Source of the DNA: an uncultured Saprospiraceae bacterium
GTDB taxonomy: Bacteria > Bacteroidota > Bacteroidia > Chitinophagales > Saprospiraceae
NCBI GenBank assembly: GCA_937139495.1
Contig: CAKZQC010000042.1
Location: forward strand, 54,305 to 118,304
Length of the DNA: 64,000 nt
Direction of reading: 5' to 3'
The notes under the pieces are model-generated. The model ran no database searches and was not told the DNA's origin. It saw only the letters and a program-made list of their open reading frames with translations. This document shows positions 26,600 to 37,081 of the stretch, one piece after another. The translations under genes were made by a program, and so were the position numbers. Position 1 is the first letter of the stretch, and every line of letters begins with the position of its first letter.

Positions 26600-28276
26600 A
26601 TGGGAAAATGGATACTAACAGGGCTATTATTCGGCTTTTTGCTACAGCTACCACAACAGCTTGTGGCACAACGTCAATATGATATTTACTGGGTGGGTTT
26701 CAAGGATAAAGTAGGCACACCTTATAGCGTTTTCCACCCACAAGAGTACCTTTCTGCTAGAGCATTGGAGCGAAGATCCAAGCAAAATATTCGGATTGAC
26801 AGCTTTGACTTGCCTATTAATCCTGCCTATTTAGAGCCGATTCTAATCAAGGGTTTTAAGATACATTTGACCTCCAAGTGGCTCAATGGCGTAGCGGTAA
26901 TTGTTGATGGAGATGCCAGCGTTTCGCCCATGGATTTATTAGCAATTGACTTTATCAAAGAAGTCTTTCCTATTGGCTTTTCGAGGGCGGTATTGCCTAC
27001 TCCTGCTACGATTGGCGTGCGTGATTATAAAAAAAACTACAAAAAACATAAAAATTATTATGGCTTTGGAGCCAATCAAATAGAAATGCTCGAAGGGCAA
27101 TATTTGCACAAAATGGGGTACCGTGGCGAAGGCATACACGTCGCTATATTTGACGGTGGATTTGATGGCATGCCCGAAACACCTGCCTTTGATAGCCTAC
27201 GGGCACACAACCGCATTATCGAAACTAGAGATTTTGTGGAGGGCGATGATTATGTGTACGAATCTTCTACCCATGGTAGAAATGTACTTTCCACAATGGC
27301 GTCTGAAATGCCTTTTGCATTGGTTGGAACCGCTCCTAGAGCGTCTTATTATTTATTCAAGACAGAAGATCACCCGCTAGGCGAATATATTGTAGAGGAA
27401 TACAACTGGGTGGCTGCTGCCGAATATGCGGACGAAATTGGCGTAGATGTCATCAATTCATCTTTAGGCTATCATCACTTTGACGACAAAAACATGGATT
27501 ATGGCTATATCAATCTAGATGGAAAAACTTCTGCCATGACACGTGGTGCCGCCAAAGCTGCCGACAAAGGATTATTAATTGTTTCGGCGGCAGGTAATGA
27601 GGGCAACGATAAGTGGAAACACATAACCGTACCAAATGACGCTACCAACATCCTAACTGTTGGAGCGGTAGATAGAGATGGCTATCACGCTCGCTTTAGC
27701 TCTTATGGTTTTGGCGAAAAACCAGCCGTCAAACCAGATGTAATGGCACGTGGAGCAATAGCCGTTGTTGCTTCCAAAGGGAAATACAACACGAGTTTTA
27801 GCAACGGAACTTCGTTTGCTTCGCCTATTATGGCTGGGATGGTTACTTCTTTTTGGCAAGCATTCCCAGAGTTGACCAACAAAGAAATTATAGCTTTATT
27901 ACAAAACCATGCGACCTACTCTAATAAACCTGACACGGTGATGGGTTATGGTGTCCCCAATTTTTTGGAGGCACATTTGGCGTTGCGCAATTCTGTGATT
28001 ATAGTAGAAGAAGGTACCGACTTCTATACCCGCACAGAAGACCTTAGCGAACGCTTCGATTTGTTTATTGCCAATATAAAAACGAGCGAAGTCCGCTATA
28101 CGCTATATAATACATTAGGCAAAGTAGTTCATAAGGGAGATGACTGGCTAGATACTTATGACGCTAGAGAATTATGGCATTTGAATATTCCTAGCTGGCA
28201 GGAATTGCCAAATATGGTTTATCTATTGGAAATCGAGTTGGAAGGGAAAATAATACGTGTCTTATTAGCGAAGTAG
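26600..28276 (+). CDS. Secreted subtilisin-like serine protease with T9SS-type C-terminus
   Basis: A 558-residue S8 family protease. It has a signal peptide ending QLVAQ, a propeptide-like N-terminal region (about 25-150), then the catalytic domain with Asp185 (VAIFDGGFDG), His225 (STHGRNV) and Ser405 (NGTSFASPIMAG). The last 80 residues (YTLYNTLGKVV ... NMVYLLEIEL) resemble a type A sorting domain for type IX secretion, suggesting export across the outer membrane. The convergent cca gene ends four bases beyond its stop codon. Confidence 0.92.
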   Translation: MGKWILTGLLFGFLLQLPQQLVAQRQYDIYWVGFKDKVGTPYSVFHPQEYLSARALERRSKQNIRIDSFDLPINPAYLEPILIKGFKIHLTSKWLNGVAVIVDGDASVSPMDLLAIDFIKEVFPIGFSRAVLPTPATIGVRDYKKNYKKHKNYYGFGANQIEMLEGQYLHKMGYRGEGIHVAIFDGGFDGMPETPAFDSLRAHNRIIETRDFVEGDDYVYESSTHGRNVLSTMASEMPFALVGTAPRASYYLFKTEDHPLGEYIVEEYNWVAAAEYADEIGVDVINSSLGYHHFDDKNMDYGYINLDGKTSAMTRGAAKAADKGLLIVSAAGNEGNDKWKHITVPNDATNILTVGAVDRDGYHARFSSYGFGEKPAVKPDVMARGAIAVVASKGKYNTSFSNGTSFASPIMAGMVTSFWQAFPELTNKEIIALLQNHATYSNKPDTVMGYGVPNFLEAHLALRNSVIIVEEGTDFYTRTEDLSERFDLFIANIKTSEVRYTLYNTLGKVVHKGDDWLDTYDARELWHLNIPSWQELPNMVYLLEIELEGKIIRVLLAK

Positions 28277-28279
28277 GTT

Positions 28280-29698
28280 TTACCCTATTGGCTCCAATTC
28301 CATTTCTTTTGCTTTCTGCAACATAAAATCATACGCCGCTTGATACTCGTTAGAAATATCTCCTTCTAATATGGCTTCTTTAATCGCATTTTTAATCGCT
28401 CCAACTTCTTTACAAGGTTTCAGCCCGAATGTTTCCATAATCAACTCACCTGAGATAGGTGGTTGCCAATTGCGCAGGTGATCTCTTTCTTCTATGGTCG
28501 CAATTCGTTCTTTGAGTCGTTCTAGATTAGCGGCATATTTATCCAATTTCCATTGGTGTTTGGAAGTAGAATCCGCTCCACAGAACAAAATCAAATCATC
28601 AATATCTTCTCCCGCCTCAAACAATAAGCGACGGACAGCAGCATCTGTTATTTCCTCTTTGGTGAGCGAAACAGGACGTTGGTGTAGCCCTACTAGCTTT
28701 TGTACATATTTCATCTTATGATCCATCGGCAACTTCATTCGCCTAAAAAACTTAGGTACAAATCGAGCTCCCAATGCTTCATGTCCATGAAACGTCCAGC
28801 CTTGACCTTCTACGTAGCGTTTGGTCATTGGTTTAGCAATATCATGTAGTACCGCTACCCAACGCAACCAAATGTTATCCGTTGCATTCGCTGTATTGTC
28901 TAGCACCTGTAGGGTATGATAAAAATTATCCTTATGTCCTTGACCATTGCGACGCTCTACACCTTGCATGGCTACTAGTTCAGGGAAGATAAGGTGTAGT
29001 AGTTGTGTATCAAACAGTAATTGATATCCAATAGAAGGTTTGTTGGCTGCCATTATTTTTTGCAGTTCGGTCGTGATACGCTCCTGCGAAATAATCTTGA
29101 TTCGCTCTCTTTGGTCTTTGATAGCTTTGAGTGTACCTTTGTCCAACCGAAAACCTAATTGCGTCGCAAAGCGAATACCGCGCATCATGCGCAGTGGATC
29201 GTCCGAAAAAGTAATATTTGGCTCTAAAGGCGTTTTTAATAATCCTTGCTTCAGGTGTTCCAATCCACCAAAGGGATCTATCACGGTTCCAAAATCGGAT
29301 TTATCCAAAGACATTGCCAAGGCATTGATAGTGAAATCACGTCTATTCTGATCGTCTTCAATTGTACCATCTTCTACGGTTGGTTTTCTAGAATCGGCAC
29401 GATAAGATTCTTTTCTAGCCCCTACAAACTCCAATTCCATTCCATTGGTTTGCAACATAGCCGTACCAAAACGTTTATAGACAATTACTTTGGGAACAGG
29501 GGTTAGCCGTTTGGCGAAAGCTTCTGCCAAAGCAATACCAGAACCTACACAAACAATATCAATATCCTTGGTATCTCTACCTAGTATTCTATCTCGTACA
29601 AAACCGCCTATCACATAGGCAGGAAACCCCAAGTCTTGAGCAGTGGCACCAAGTAGTTCAAAAATAGGACGTTCTATATCAGTTACAGTCAATTTCAT
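28280..29698 (-). CDS. cca: CCA tRNA nucleotidyltransferase with HD domain
   Basis: A class II nucleotidyltransferase (472 residues) that adds or repairs the 3'-CCA end of tRNA. It has the active-site motif GGFVRDRILG with the metal-binding DID pair (about 44-46), the RRDFTINALA motif (about 117-126) and EPNITFSDDPLRMMRGIRFA. The C-terminal half has an HD phosphohydrolase-like domain (VLHDIAKP near residue 286 and a later GLHQRP). Bacteroidota usually carry one such gene with an HD domain. It ends 4 bases from the subtilase stop, convergent. Confidence 0.95.
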   Translation of the reverse strand: MKLTVTDIERPIFELLGATAQDLGFPAYVIGGFVRDRILGRDTKDIDIVCVGSGIALAEAFAKRLTPVPKVIVYKRFGTAMLQTNGMELEFVGARKESYRADSRKPTVEDGTIEDDQNRRDFTINALAMSLDKSDFGTVIDPFGGLEHLKQGLLKTPLEPNITFSDDPLRMMRGIRFATQLGFRLDKGTLKAIKDQRERIKIISQERITTELQKIMAANKPSIGYQLLFDTQLLHLIFPELVAMQGVERRNGQGHKDNFYHTLQVLDNTANATDNIWLRWVAVLHDIAKPMTKRYVEGQGWTFHGHEALGARFVPKFFRRMKLPMDHKMKYVQKLVGLHQRPVSLTKEEITDAAVRRLLFEAGEDIDDLILFCGADSTSKHQWKLDKYAANLERLKERIATIEERDHLRNWQPPISGELIMETFGLKPCKEVGAIKNAIKEAILEGDISNEYQAAYDFMLQKAKEMELEPIG

Positions 29699-29756
29699 GC
29701 GTCGAGTGGTAAGCTAAAGAGTACTTACGCTATATTTTTTGGGCAAGTTGCTTTGC

Positions 29757-30326
29757 CTATTTTCTTATAAAAATTAAATCTTTTCCTTCTTCTACTTTCA
29801 CTATTGTAGAAGGTACAGCTGTCACCGTTTCTTGTTGGCGATGTTTCGCAATGCCTTTGATTGCTGTTTTTATTTGCATATCAATATCTGCAAAGCAAGT
29901 CGGAAAAGGTTGCCCACTAATATTGGCAGAAGTCGAAACAATCGGTTTGCCAAAACTCTGAATTACCTCTTGACAAAAAGGGTCTTTTGTAATCCGAATC
30001 GCTATACTACCATCTCCCGCTAGTATCTCCTTGGGCAAGCCCAACGGCTCATCATAGACGATAGTCAGCGGACGACTATGATAATCTATCAGGTTTCTTG
30101 CTTTGAGCGGAATATAGGCAATATATTCTTCTAGCATATCATAACTATCCATCAGCAGCACATAATGTTTGCCAATAGCTCGTTGTTTGACTACGTCTAT
30201 TTGGTGGATAGCATCTATATTGGTAGCGTCGCAACCAATGCCCCAAATGGTATCTGTCGGATACAAAATGAGTTCACCCTGTTGTAGCTGTTCTACCAAA
30301 AACGGAATTTCCTGATAAAAATCCAT
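29757..30326 (-). CDS. tsaC: Threonylcarbamoyl-AMP synthase (TsaC/Sua5/YciO family)
   Basis: A 189-residue YrdC-fold enzyme that makes threonylcarbamoyl-AMP from threonine, bicarbonate and ATP, the first step of t6A37 tRNA modification. Family motifs are present: ILYPTDTIWGIGCDATN (20-36), KQRAIGKHYVLLMDS, SIAIRITKDPFCQEVIQ, and the SANISGQPFPTC segment. The short length fits TsaC rather than Sua5. The gap 30327-30628 upstream is A+T-rich, without a clear promoter. Confidence 0.9.
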   Translation of the reverse strand: MDFYQEIPFLVEQLQQGELILYPTDTIWGIGCDATNIDAIHQIDVVKQRAIGKHYVLLMDSYDMLEEYIAYIPLKARNLIDYHSRPLTIVYDEPLGLPKEILAGDGSIAIRITKDPFCQEVIQSFGKPIVSTSANISGQPFPTCFADIDMQIKTAIKGIAKHRQQETVTAVPSTIVKVEEGKDLIFIRK

Positions 30327-30628
30327 TTATTACAAATTGAGTTGAATTAAAAAAACGACTAAAGTTAAAGTTTTTTTCCTAGTACACGAACTAAGTTGCC
30401 TTTTAAAACTAATGTTAAATGTATAATGCTTAATTTTGATTGACCAAAGACATGTAAACCTACACTTTTTAGCTGCGTCATTTTCTAGAAAAGATTTAAT
30501 AAGACCGCTTTGCTGGCAGATACTAGAAGTTAGCCTTCCGACAATAACTTTACAAAAAGTGTATGTTTCTAAGACCAAAAATAGATTAGAAGTTCGTCAA
30601 GAACATTCCAAAAGCAAGAAAATAGAGC

Positions 30629-32602
30629 ATGAGCAAGAAGAAAAACAAGAAAACAGCCCCCCAACCGATTGCCAAAGCAAAAGCGATAGTACCCGAAAAG
30701 CAAACCAACAATAACCGTTTATTCTTATTCTTAACAATTGGTTTATTAGCAACCGTCACTTATTTTTTCTACCTCCCTGCACTAGATAATGACTTTGTCA
30801 ATTGGGACGATTCGGTCTATGTCTTGGACAATGACTTGGTACGCCCTAAAGCTCAAATAGGCACCAATACAGGCTACCAAAATGCAACCGTTGCCCGAAT
30901 CCCTTCCGATAAGTACAATACAACAGTTGGCGATATTTTCAAAAAACCAGTTTCGCTCAATTATCATCCATTGACGGTACTCACCATGCGCTGGAACAGC
31001 AATTACTGCAAAGAATGCCTACACAGCATTTCGGCAAAGCCGTTTATAAAATGGAATATTATCCTGCATATTCTCAATACCATACTTGTCTTATTTTTAG
31101 CCTTGGGGCTAACCAAAAAAAATCTATTGGCAAGTGCCGTTGTGGCGGCTATTTTTGCACTCCACCCCATGCACGTTGAGTCCGTCGCTTGGGTATCCGA
31201 ACGCAAAGATGTGTTATACACGTTCTTTTTGTTACTTGGATTATTGGCATATAGCCAATACCTAAAGAAACCGAGCACCAAATGGCTCGCTATCACTTTT
31301 GGGCTATTCATTCTGTCTTGCCTAAGTAAGGCAATGGCCGTTATTTTTCCGCTCTTGATGCTCTTATTGTATTGGTACCACCAGAAGTCAGCAACACCTT
31401 GGGCAGCTGTTCGTCAAACACTACAATTCAAAAACTTCAAACATACCTTACCGTTTTTTGGAGTCGCTTTATTTTTTGGTATGCTTGCCAGCAATGTACA
31501 AGCAGGCGGCAATTTTCATGAAATGCTAGACGTAGCAGCCGACACCGACAAGGCAATTAATGATTTCGGTACGTTCAATATATTGGAGCGGCTTCAATTT
31601 GCCTCCTATGGATTCCTAGAGTATATCATACAGTTCGTTTATCCGCATCAGCTCTCTACCTTCCATGTCTATCCGACCAAGCCAGAGTTTGAGAGTAGCA
31701 TTTTCATGCAAACAGCTCCTTTGCTGTTTATCTTGATCTTGGCTGCTGCTATATACAGTATCAAATACACCAAGTCGATTGCAGTAGGAATTGGTTTCTA
31801 TTTTATTACTGTCGCTTTGGTATTGCAATTTGTGTCAGTAGGGGTAGTTATTACAGCTGATAGATATACTTATTTACCTTACATTGGCTTGAGCCTAATG
31901 CTCGTATTATTAGTGGTACAATATGCTCCTACGAATAAAATACAACAAGGTTTGTTGGCTAGCTTATTAATCGCCTCTCTAGGTTTTGGTTTCTTGACTA
32001 GTACCCAAGTCGATACATGGCAAGATAGCGAAACACTCTGGACGAATGTCCTGATACAGCATACGGACTCAAAAGGACGATTGCACCAAAACATGGAGCA
32101 GCCATTGAGTACTCGTGGCAATTCGTACGGCAAGCTAGCAGAATATTACAGAATAAAAGGAAACCAACAACAAACGGCAGTGTATATCGAAAAAGCCTTT
32201 CAAGATTTTCTATTAGCCGAAAAAATGGGTTCTAAACGTGCGATGGTTTATGAAGGACTCGGCAATACCTATGGTATGCGTGGACAAACCGATAAGGCAA
32301 TTGCATCTTTTACGAAGGCATTGCAAAGCAAAGATTTGACAGTCTTCAAGAAAGGAACCATTTACTTTAATATTGGGGTAACCCACAGTAAGATGAATCA
32401 ACACCCAGAAGCAATTGCTGCTTATAGCGAAGCACTCAAATTTGCTCCTAGCAATGCCGAATTGAGCTTCACGTACAGAGGGATTTCTTACATAAGAATA
32501 GGACAACCACAGGCGGCGATAGCTGATTTTAGAGCGGCATTAAAAATAAATCCGAATAATCAATTGGCTGCTAATTCACTAAAAGGCTTAATGGGAAATT
32601 AA
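30629..32602 (+). CDS. Polytopic membrane protein with C-terminal TPR repeats
   Basis: A 657-residue protein of the TMTC-like family: a GT-C glycosyltransferase-like membrane domain followed by TPR repeats. After a basic cytoplasmic start (MSKKKNKK) come about ten membrane segments. Conserved features are FVNWDDSVYVLDN, NYHPLTVLTMRWN, ALHPMHVESVAWVSERKDVLY and FVSVGVVITADRYTYLPYIG. The TPR part (about 480-650) has VYEGLGNTYGMRGQTDKAIASF and later copies. Members are proposed protein O-glycosyl/mannosyl transferases, but activity is not shown for this branch. Confidence 0.85.
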   Translation: MSKKKNKKTAPQPIAKAKAIVPEKQTNNNRLFLFLTIGLLATVTYFFYLPALDNDFVNWDDSVYVLDNDLVRPKAQIGTNTGYQNATVARIPSDKYNTTVGDIFKKPVSLNYHPLTVLTMRWNSNYCKECLHSISAKPFIKWNIILHILNTILVLFLALGLTKKNLLASAVVAAIFALHPMHVESVAWVSERKDVLYTFFLLLGLLAYSQYLKKPSTKWLAITFGLFILSCLSKAMAVIFPLLMLLLYWYHQKSATPWAAVRQTLQFKNFKHTLPFFGVALFFGMLASNVQAGGNFHEMLDVAADTDKAINDFGTFNILERLQFASYGFLEYIIQFVYPHQLSTFHVYPTKPEFESSIFMQTAPLLFILILAAAIYSIKYTKSIAVGIGFYFITVALVLQFVSVGVVITADRYTYLPYIGLSLMLVLLVVQYAPTNKIQQGLLASLLIASLGFGFLTSTQVDTWQDSETLWTNVLIQHTDSKGRLHQNMEQPLSTRGNSYGKLAEYYRIKGNQQQTAVYIEKAFQDFLLAEKMGSKRAMVYEGLGNTYGMRGQTDKAIASFTKALQSKDLTVFKKGTIYFNIGVTHSKMNQHPEAIAAYSEALKFAPSNAELSFTYRGISYIRIGQPQAAIADFRAALKINPNNQLAANSLKGLMGN

Positions 32603-32856
32603 CAAATAACTTATAAAGTTACCGTTTTTAACTAGCATCATTACTTTAAACAAGATTACAAAGCGATTAGATACTAGAAATAGCTTTGTTAATACTTGTT
32701 TGAAAGCGTTATAGTAAAAGTGAGTTAAAGAAATACTGCTGCTAATTGTTTTTAGTGGCGGTTTTTCTTTAACTTTTCAACAATTCTGAGTAGATTTAAC
32801 CCCGTGTTAATTTAACATTAAGAACACTACCTAATCATAAAGAATTTAAACTAGAG

Positions 32857-34554
32857 ATGAGCAAGACACAAGAACGCATTTGGCTAAAAAATTATCCTGA
32901 AGGAATAGCACACGATATTAATATTGACAAGTATGATAGTCTAATTGATTTTATTGATGGCAATCTCAAAAAGTTTAAAAACAACGATGCTTTCACGTGT
33001 TTGATTAAGAATAATCAAAAAACGTTGACGTATGGCGAACTAGATGAGAAAGTAGATCAGATGGCTGCCTACTTGCAGTCAATCGGACTCAAAAAAGGTG
33101 ACAAAGTTGCCTTGATGATGCCTAACATTGTACAATATCCTATCGCTCTTTTTGGAGTGATGCGTGCTGGCTGCATTGTCGTCAATACTAACCCACTTTA
33201 TACAGGACGTGAAATAGAACATCAGTTCAATGATGCAGGCGTTACAGCGGTTATTATTGCCGAAAACTTTGCTTTCGAGCTAGAGAAAGTAATCAAAAAA
33301 ACACAAGTAAAACATATCGTTACGACTAGTATTGGTGGTATGTTTGGTGGAGCCAAAGGTTGGCTTATCAATACGGTTCTGAAAATGAAAGGTATGGTAA
33401 AACCGTTCAAACTAGCAGGTGTTGTGAAGATGCCTAAAGCATTGAGCATAGGCAAAGGCAAAAAAGTAACTCGCCACAAGACGGCTAAAGATGATATGAT
33501 TTGTATTCAGTACACTGGTGGTACTACTGGTGTAGCCAAAGGTGCGATGCTGACCAATAAAAACCTACTGAGCAATATGGAACAAATGCGTGCTTGGATG
33601 TCAGGTGTGAATATGGTCAATGGCAAAGAAGCAATGCTAACCCCCCTACCGATGTATCATATCTTTTCGTTTACCGTCAATTGCTTGACAATGTCTTCTT
33701 TTGGAGCCATGAATGTATTGGTACCTAACCCTAGAGATATACCAGGATTGGTTGATGTGATTGCGAAAACAAAACCAACGATGATGACAGGTGTTAATAC
33801 GTTATTTAATGCCATGTTGAATAATGCAGATTTCTGCAAATTGGACTTTTCTGGTCTTAAGTTCGCTATTGGCGGAGCAATGGCAGTACAGAAACCTGTA
33901 GCCGACAAATGGAAAGAAGTAACAGGACAAGAGCTGGTAGAAGGTTATGGTATGACCGAATCTTCTCCCGTTATCTCGGCTAATCCTGTAGGAGTTGGCA
34001 ATAATGTACAAGTAGGAACCATTGGTATTCCGATGCCTTCTACCGAAGTTCGTATTATGGGCGAAGATGATGTCGTCAAAGGACCTAATGAAGGCAGAGG
34101 AGAAATACAAGTACGTGGACCTCAAGTAATGAAAGGCTACTATAACCGTCCTGACGAAACTGCCAAAACCATGACCGAAGATGGTTGGTTGCGTACAGGC
34201 GATATTGGAGTTATTCAAGAAGATGGTTATTTCAAGATTGTAGATCGACTAAAAGATATGATTTTGGTTTCTGGCTTCAATGTCTATCCAAATGAGATAG
34301 AAGGCGTGGTAGCTGGTCACCCAAAGGTACTAGAAGTAGCTGCGATTGGTGTACCTGATGCCAAATCGTCGGAAGCGGTTAAAATCTTTGTAGTTAAAAA
34401 AGATGCTTCGCTCACAGAAGCAGAATTGAGAGAATATTGTGCTAAAGAATTGACAGGGTACAAGAAACCAAAACATATCGAATTCCGTGATGAGTTGCCT
34501 AAAACAAATGTGGGTAAAATCTTACGTAGAGCTTTGAGAGATGAAAAGAAATAA
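32857..34554 (+). CDS. fadD: Long-chain fatty-acid-CoA ligase
   Basis: An adenylate-forming enzyme (565 residues) that activates long-chain fatty acids to acyl-CoA for beta-oxidation or lipid synthesis. It has the P-loop YTGGTTGVAKGAML (about 219-232), the A5 motif GYGMTESSP (about 363), the GWLRTGDIG core and the FACS signature DRLKDMILVSGFNVYPNEIE (about 462-481), with the catalytic lysine in TNVGKILRRAL near the C-terminus. It is monocistronic, in a 254-base gap upstream with no clear promoter. Its pathway partners are the thiolase and FadN-like genes at 48545-52277. Confidence 0.95.
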   Translation: MSKTQERIWLKNYPEGIAHDINIDKYDSLIDFIDGNLKKFKNNDAFTCLIKNNQKTLTYGELDEKVDQMAAYLQSIGLKKGDKVALMMPNIVQYPIALFGVMRAGCIVVNTNPLYTGREIEHQFNDAGVTAVIIAENFAFELEKVIKKTQVKHIVTTSIGGMFGGAKGWLINTVLKMKGMVKPFKLAGVVKMPKALSIGKGKKVTRHKTAKDDMICIQYTGGTTGVAKGAMLTNKNLLSNMEQMRAWMSGVNMVNGKEAMLTPLPMYHIFSFTVNCLTMSSFGAMNVLVPNPRDIPGLVDVIAKTKPTMMTGVNTLFNAMLNNADFCKLDFSGLKFAIGGAMAVQKPVADKWKEVTGQELVEGYGMTESSPVISANPVGVGNNVQVGTIGIPMPSTEVRIMGEDDVVKGPNEGRGEIQVRGPQVMKGYYNRPDETAKTMTEDGWLRTGDIGVIQEDGYFKIVDRLKDMILVSGFNVYPNEIEGVVAGHPKVLEVAAIGVPDAKSSEAVKIFVVKKDASLTEAELREYCAKELTGYKKPKHIEFRDELPKTNVGKILRRALRDEKK

Positions 34555-34599
34555 ATAGATAACGTATTTCAGAATAGACAACACATCTATGAAAGGCGT

Positions 34600-34636
34600 A
34601 GCCGCTTGGAGCAAATGCTCTGAGTGGCTTTTTTTT
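34600..34636 (+). terminator. Intrinsic terminator after fadD
   Basis: An imperfect stem agccgcttggagca (34600-34613) pairs with tgctctgagtggct (34616-34629), followed by a T-tract. Confidence 0.75.
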
Positions 34637-34658
34637 ACTAAAAGAAGAATCATAAACG

Positions 34659-35591
34659 ATGGCTACCTCTAAAATATTATTTTGTTGTGCTATTTGCTTA
34701 TCTCTAACGTATAGCGGTTTTACTCAATCTTGTGCGGAATTACAACTTAAAGTAGTAGCAGATTCTTTGTTTAAACAGAAAAAATACGAAACCGCAAAAA
34801 ATAGCTACCTACAATTTATAAAAACAAAATATGCTCGAAATCTCACCTATTATTATACATCTATGTCTTACATCCAATTGGCAAATATAGACAGTGCCAT
34901 TTTTTATTTGCAGCAAGGAGCTAGAAAAGGATTGAGATATTATGAAATAAAAGACTTTGAGCAGGACATTAATTTAGTACCTCTAAAAGAACATTCTAAA
35001 TGGCGGAAGCTAGCTTCCTTAATCAGAAAAAATACGTTGCGTTTTGCCACTCCAAAGCTAAAGGTTCAAAAAGATTTTGCCAAAAGAAGAATATTGGATC
35101 AACAGTACCGGAATCTATTAAATAAAATAGATTCCGCAAATATAAATGCGAAAGATTCTATTTGGAACGAACAAACTCAGCTAGATATCGACAATCAAAG
35201 GTGGTTAAATAAATTTATTTGTAAGCATGGCTTTCCTACTATTAGTAAAGTAGGAAAAGAAGCCGCTCATACAGCTTGGCTAATCGTACAGCATGCAGAT
35301 AATAACATTGCGTACCAACAAAAGTATCTAAAAAAGATGCAAAAGTTTATTTCTAAGAAAGAGGTAGATTTAATGAACGTCGCCTATTTGACGGATAGAA
35401 TACTTGTCAATAGTGGCAAAAAACAAATCTACGGAACTCAATTTAGGAAAATGAAAAAAGGCGAAACGTATGTATTGGAACCTCGTCCTATACAACATGA
35501 ATCTTGTGTTGATGTACAACGGCATTATATGGGACTTCCTACCTTAGCATTTTATCTAGAACAAGCTAGTAATCGGTATCATAGAGATTAA
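34659..35591 (+). CDS. Exported DUF6624-like protein
   Basis: A 310-residue protein with a signal peptide ending YSGFTQ and a short TPR-like N-terminal part (ADSLFKQKKYETAKNSYLQF). The C-terminal part matches DUF6624: RWLNKFICKHGFPTISKVGKE, AAHTAWLIVQHAD and NVAYLTDRILVN with KKQIYGTQF. The function of DUF6624 is unknown. The gene starts 22 bases after the fadD terminator. Confidence 0.75.
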   Translation: MATSKILFCCAICLSLTYSGFTQSCAELQLKVVADSLFKQKKYETAKNSYLQFIKTKYARNLTYYYTSMSYIQLANIDSAIFYLQQGARKGLRYYEIKDFEQDINLVPLKEHSKWRKLASLIRKNTLRFATPKLKVQKDFAKRRILDQQYRNLLNKIDSANINAKDSIWNEQTQLDIDNQRWLNKFICKHGFPTISKVGKEAAHTAWLIVQHADNNIAYQQKYLKKMQKFISKKEVDLMNVAYLTDRILVNSGKKQIYGTQFRKMKKGETYVLEPRPIQHESCVDVQRHYMGLPTLAFYLEQASNRYHRD

Positions 35592-36240
35592 TCCTAAGAG
35601 AGTGTACCCAATAATATTTTGCAAAAAGAATAGGCGACAACCCCTACTCCACCAAAACACTTTACTTCTTTATTTTCCACCTACTTACTTATACAATTGG
35701 GCTCAAAACGAACGATTTATATCTAAATTTTATAAATAAAATTTTACGATATTCTTTTAACGGGAAATAATTGGAAAGGTAAAAATAAAAATTACTAAAT
35801 CAACTAATCTTTTAGTTGCATCTTATTTTTATTACTTGAAAATTCCTTCGTAGAATATTTCCGCCCGTTCCACAGGTTTCGTTTCTCAACTTCATCAGTC
35901 TTCTTTATCTTTGTTAATTATAATAAAAATAATTTTAGTGCAGGACAAAACTTAAAAAATGTTATTTGGACTCGCAAAATCAAGTAAAAGCTGTGCTATT
36001 AAGAGGCATTATGGAGAACAAGCGAATACAATCCCTTGAAAATATGTTTAAACTTCGATAGACTTTGCTTCTGGAGTATGCCCCTACTTGACGCAGGGGC
36101 AAGGAAAAAAAGGAAGATATAGTTGGAACAACTACTTTTAGCCTAGAATACATCCTAAAGTAGGATTGCCATTCTTTTACGCTTCTTCAATATTTTCTAT
36201 GAAAAAAAACTTTTGTCCTGTACCAAAAAAATCAATACAA
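35592..36240 (+). promoter_or_regulatory. Long spacer with an orphan promoter element
   Basis: This 649-base gap holds no convincing gene. It does hold TATCTTTG at 35906-35913, a perfect -7 element, 328 bases before the next start. A 26-codon frame at 35959-36039 (MLFGLAKSSKSCAIKRHYGE...) and a gcccct/aggggc hairpin at 36080-36100 lie within it. The spacer may hold a small RNA or a leader for the next gene. Confidence 0.35.
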
Positions 36241-37071
36241 ATGAAAAAACCTTTATCGAACCACACTCCTACTATCGCTGTACTTGGTATTGGTTGGTTG
36301 GGCTTGCCTCTTATAGAATATTTAGCTCAAAAGCAATACAAAATTCATGCAGCAAACAGAAGCGAAGAAAATATTGGAAAAGTAAAAAATAAAATCGAAA
36401 AAGTTTTTTCAATAAATGTTACTTCAGAAAAAATAGAGGGTGATATTACCTCTTTTTTAGCGGCTGATGTCCTTATTGTCACGATTCCACCCAACCGAAA
36501 ACTGGATAGAGCCCAAGCTCAATTGGAGCCATTGATTCCATTTATCAATAATTCTTCTATTCGTAATGTCTTATATACTAGTTCTACGGGCGTTTATCCT
36601 GCCACTAATAGCATTGTAACAGAAGTAACACCCATTAAAAATACAAATCACCCTTGCTATCAGAATGAACAAGCACTCCAACAATCCACAAATTTTAACA
36701 CAACCATTCTGCGCCTAGCAGGTTTAATAGGTGCAGAGCGGCACCCTGGTAAGTTTTTCTCGAAGAATGGGATTATTCCTAACGGAGATATGCCTATTAA
36801 TCTGGTACATCGACAAGATGTAATTACCACCATAGAAAAAGTACTACTGCAAGATAGTTGGAAGGAAATTTATAACGTGTGTGCTAGCACACACCCAACC
36901 AAAGCTGATTTTTATACAGCAGCAGCAGCCTCTATTGGCAAGCAGCTCCAAGTAGAACAGCAAACGAGTGATTTCAAAATCATAAATAACCAAAAAACGA
37001 AAGATCAGTTAGAAATGGTCTACCAATACGATGACTTAATAGAGCTTCTCGGAGCTAATAATTGGCAATAA
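36241..37071 (+). CDS. NAD(P)-binding epimerase-like protein (YeeZ-like)
   Basis: A 276-residue Rossmann-fold protein of the extended short-chain dehydrogenase group. The N-terminus IAVLGIGWLGLPLIEYLAQK has a GxGWLG dinucleotide-binding loop as in YeeZ-type proteins. VLYTSSTGVYP carries the Ser/Tyr position, and the second half has TTILRLAGLIGAERHPGKFF. The ATG at 36241 is preferred because the longer frame starts with TTG and adds a basic leader. The sugar substrate is unknown. The lipoprotein gene follows 10 bases later. Confidence 0.8.
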   Translation: MKKPLSNHTPTIAVLGIGWLGLPLIEYLAQKQYKIHAANRSEENIGKVKNKIEKVFSINVTSEKIEGDITSFLAADVLIVTIPPNRKLDRAQAQLEPLIPFINNSSIRNVLYTSSTGVYPATNSIVTEVTPIKNTNHPCYQNEQALQQSTNFNTTILRLAGLIGAERHPGKFFSKNGIIPNGDMPINLVHRQDVITTIEKVLLQDSWKEIYNVCASTHPTKADFYTAAAASIGKQLQVEQQTSDFKIINNQKTKDQLEMVYQYDDLIELLGANNWQ

Positions 37072-37081
37072 ATATACTAGC

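Noticed and set aside
30436..30714. A 92-codon frame before the TPR membrane protein
   Set aside because: It overlaps the start of a real gene in another frame, begins with TTG and has no protein-like pattern.
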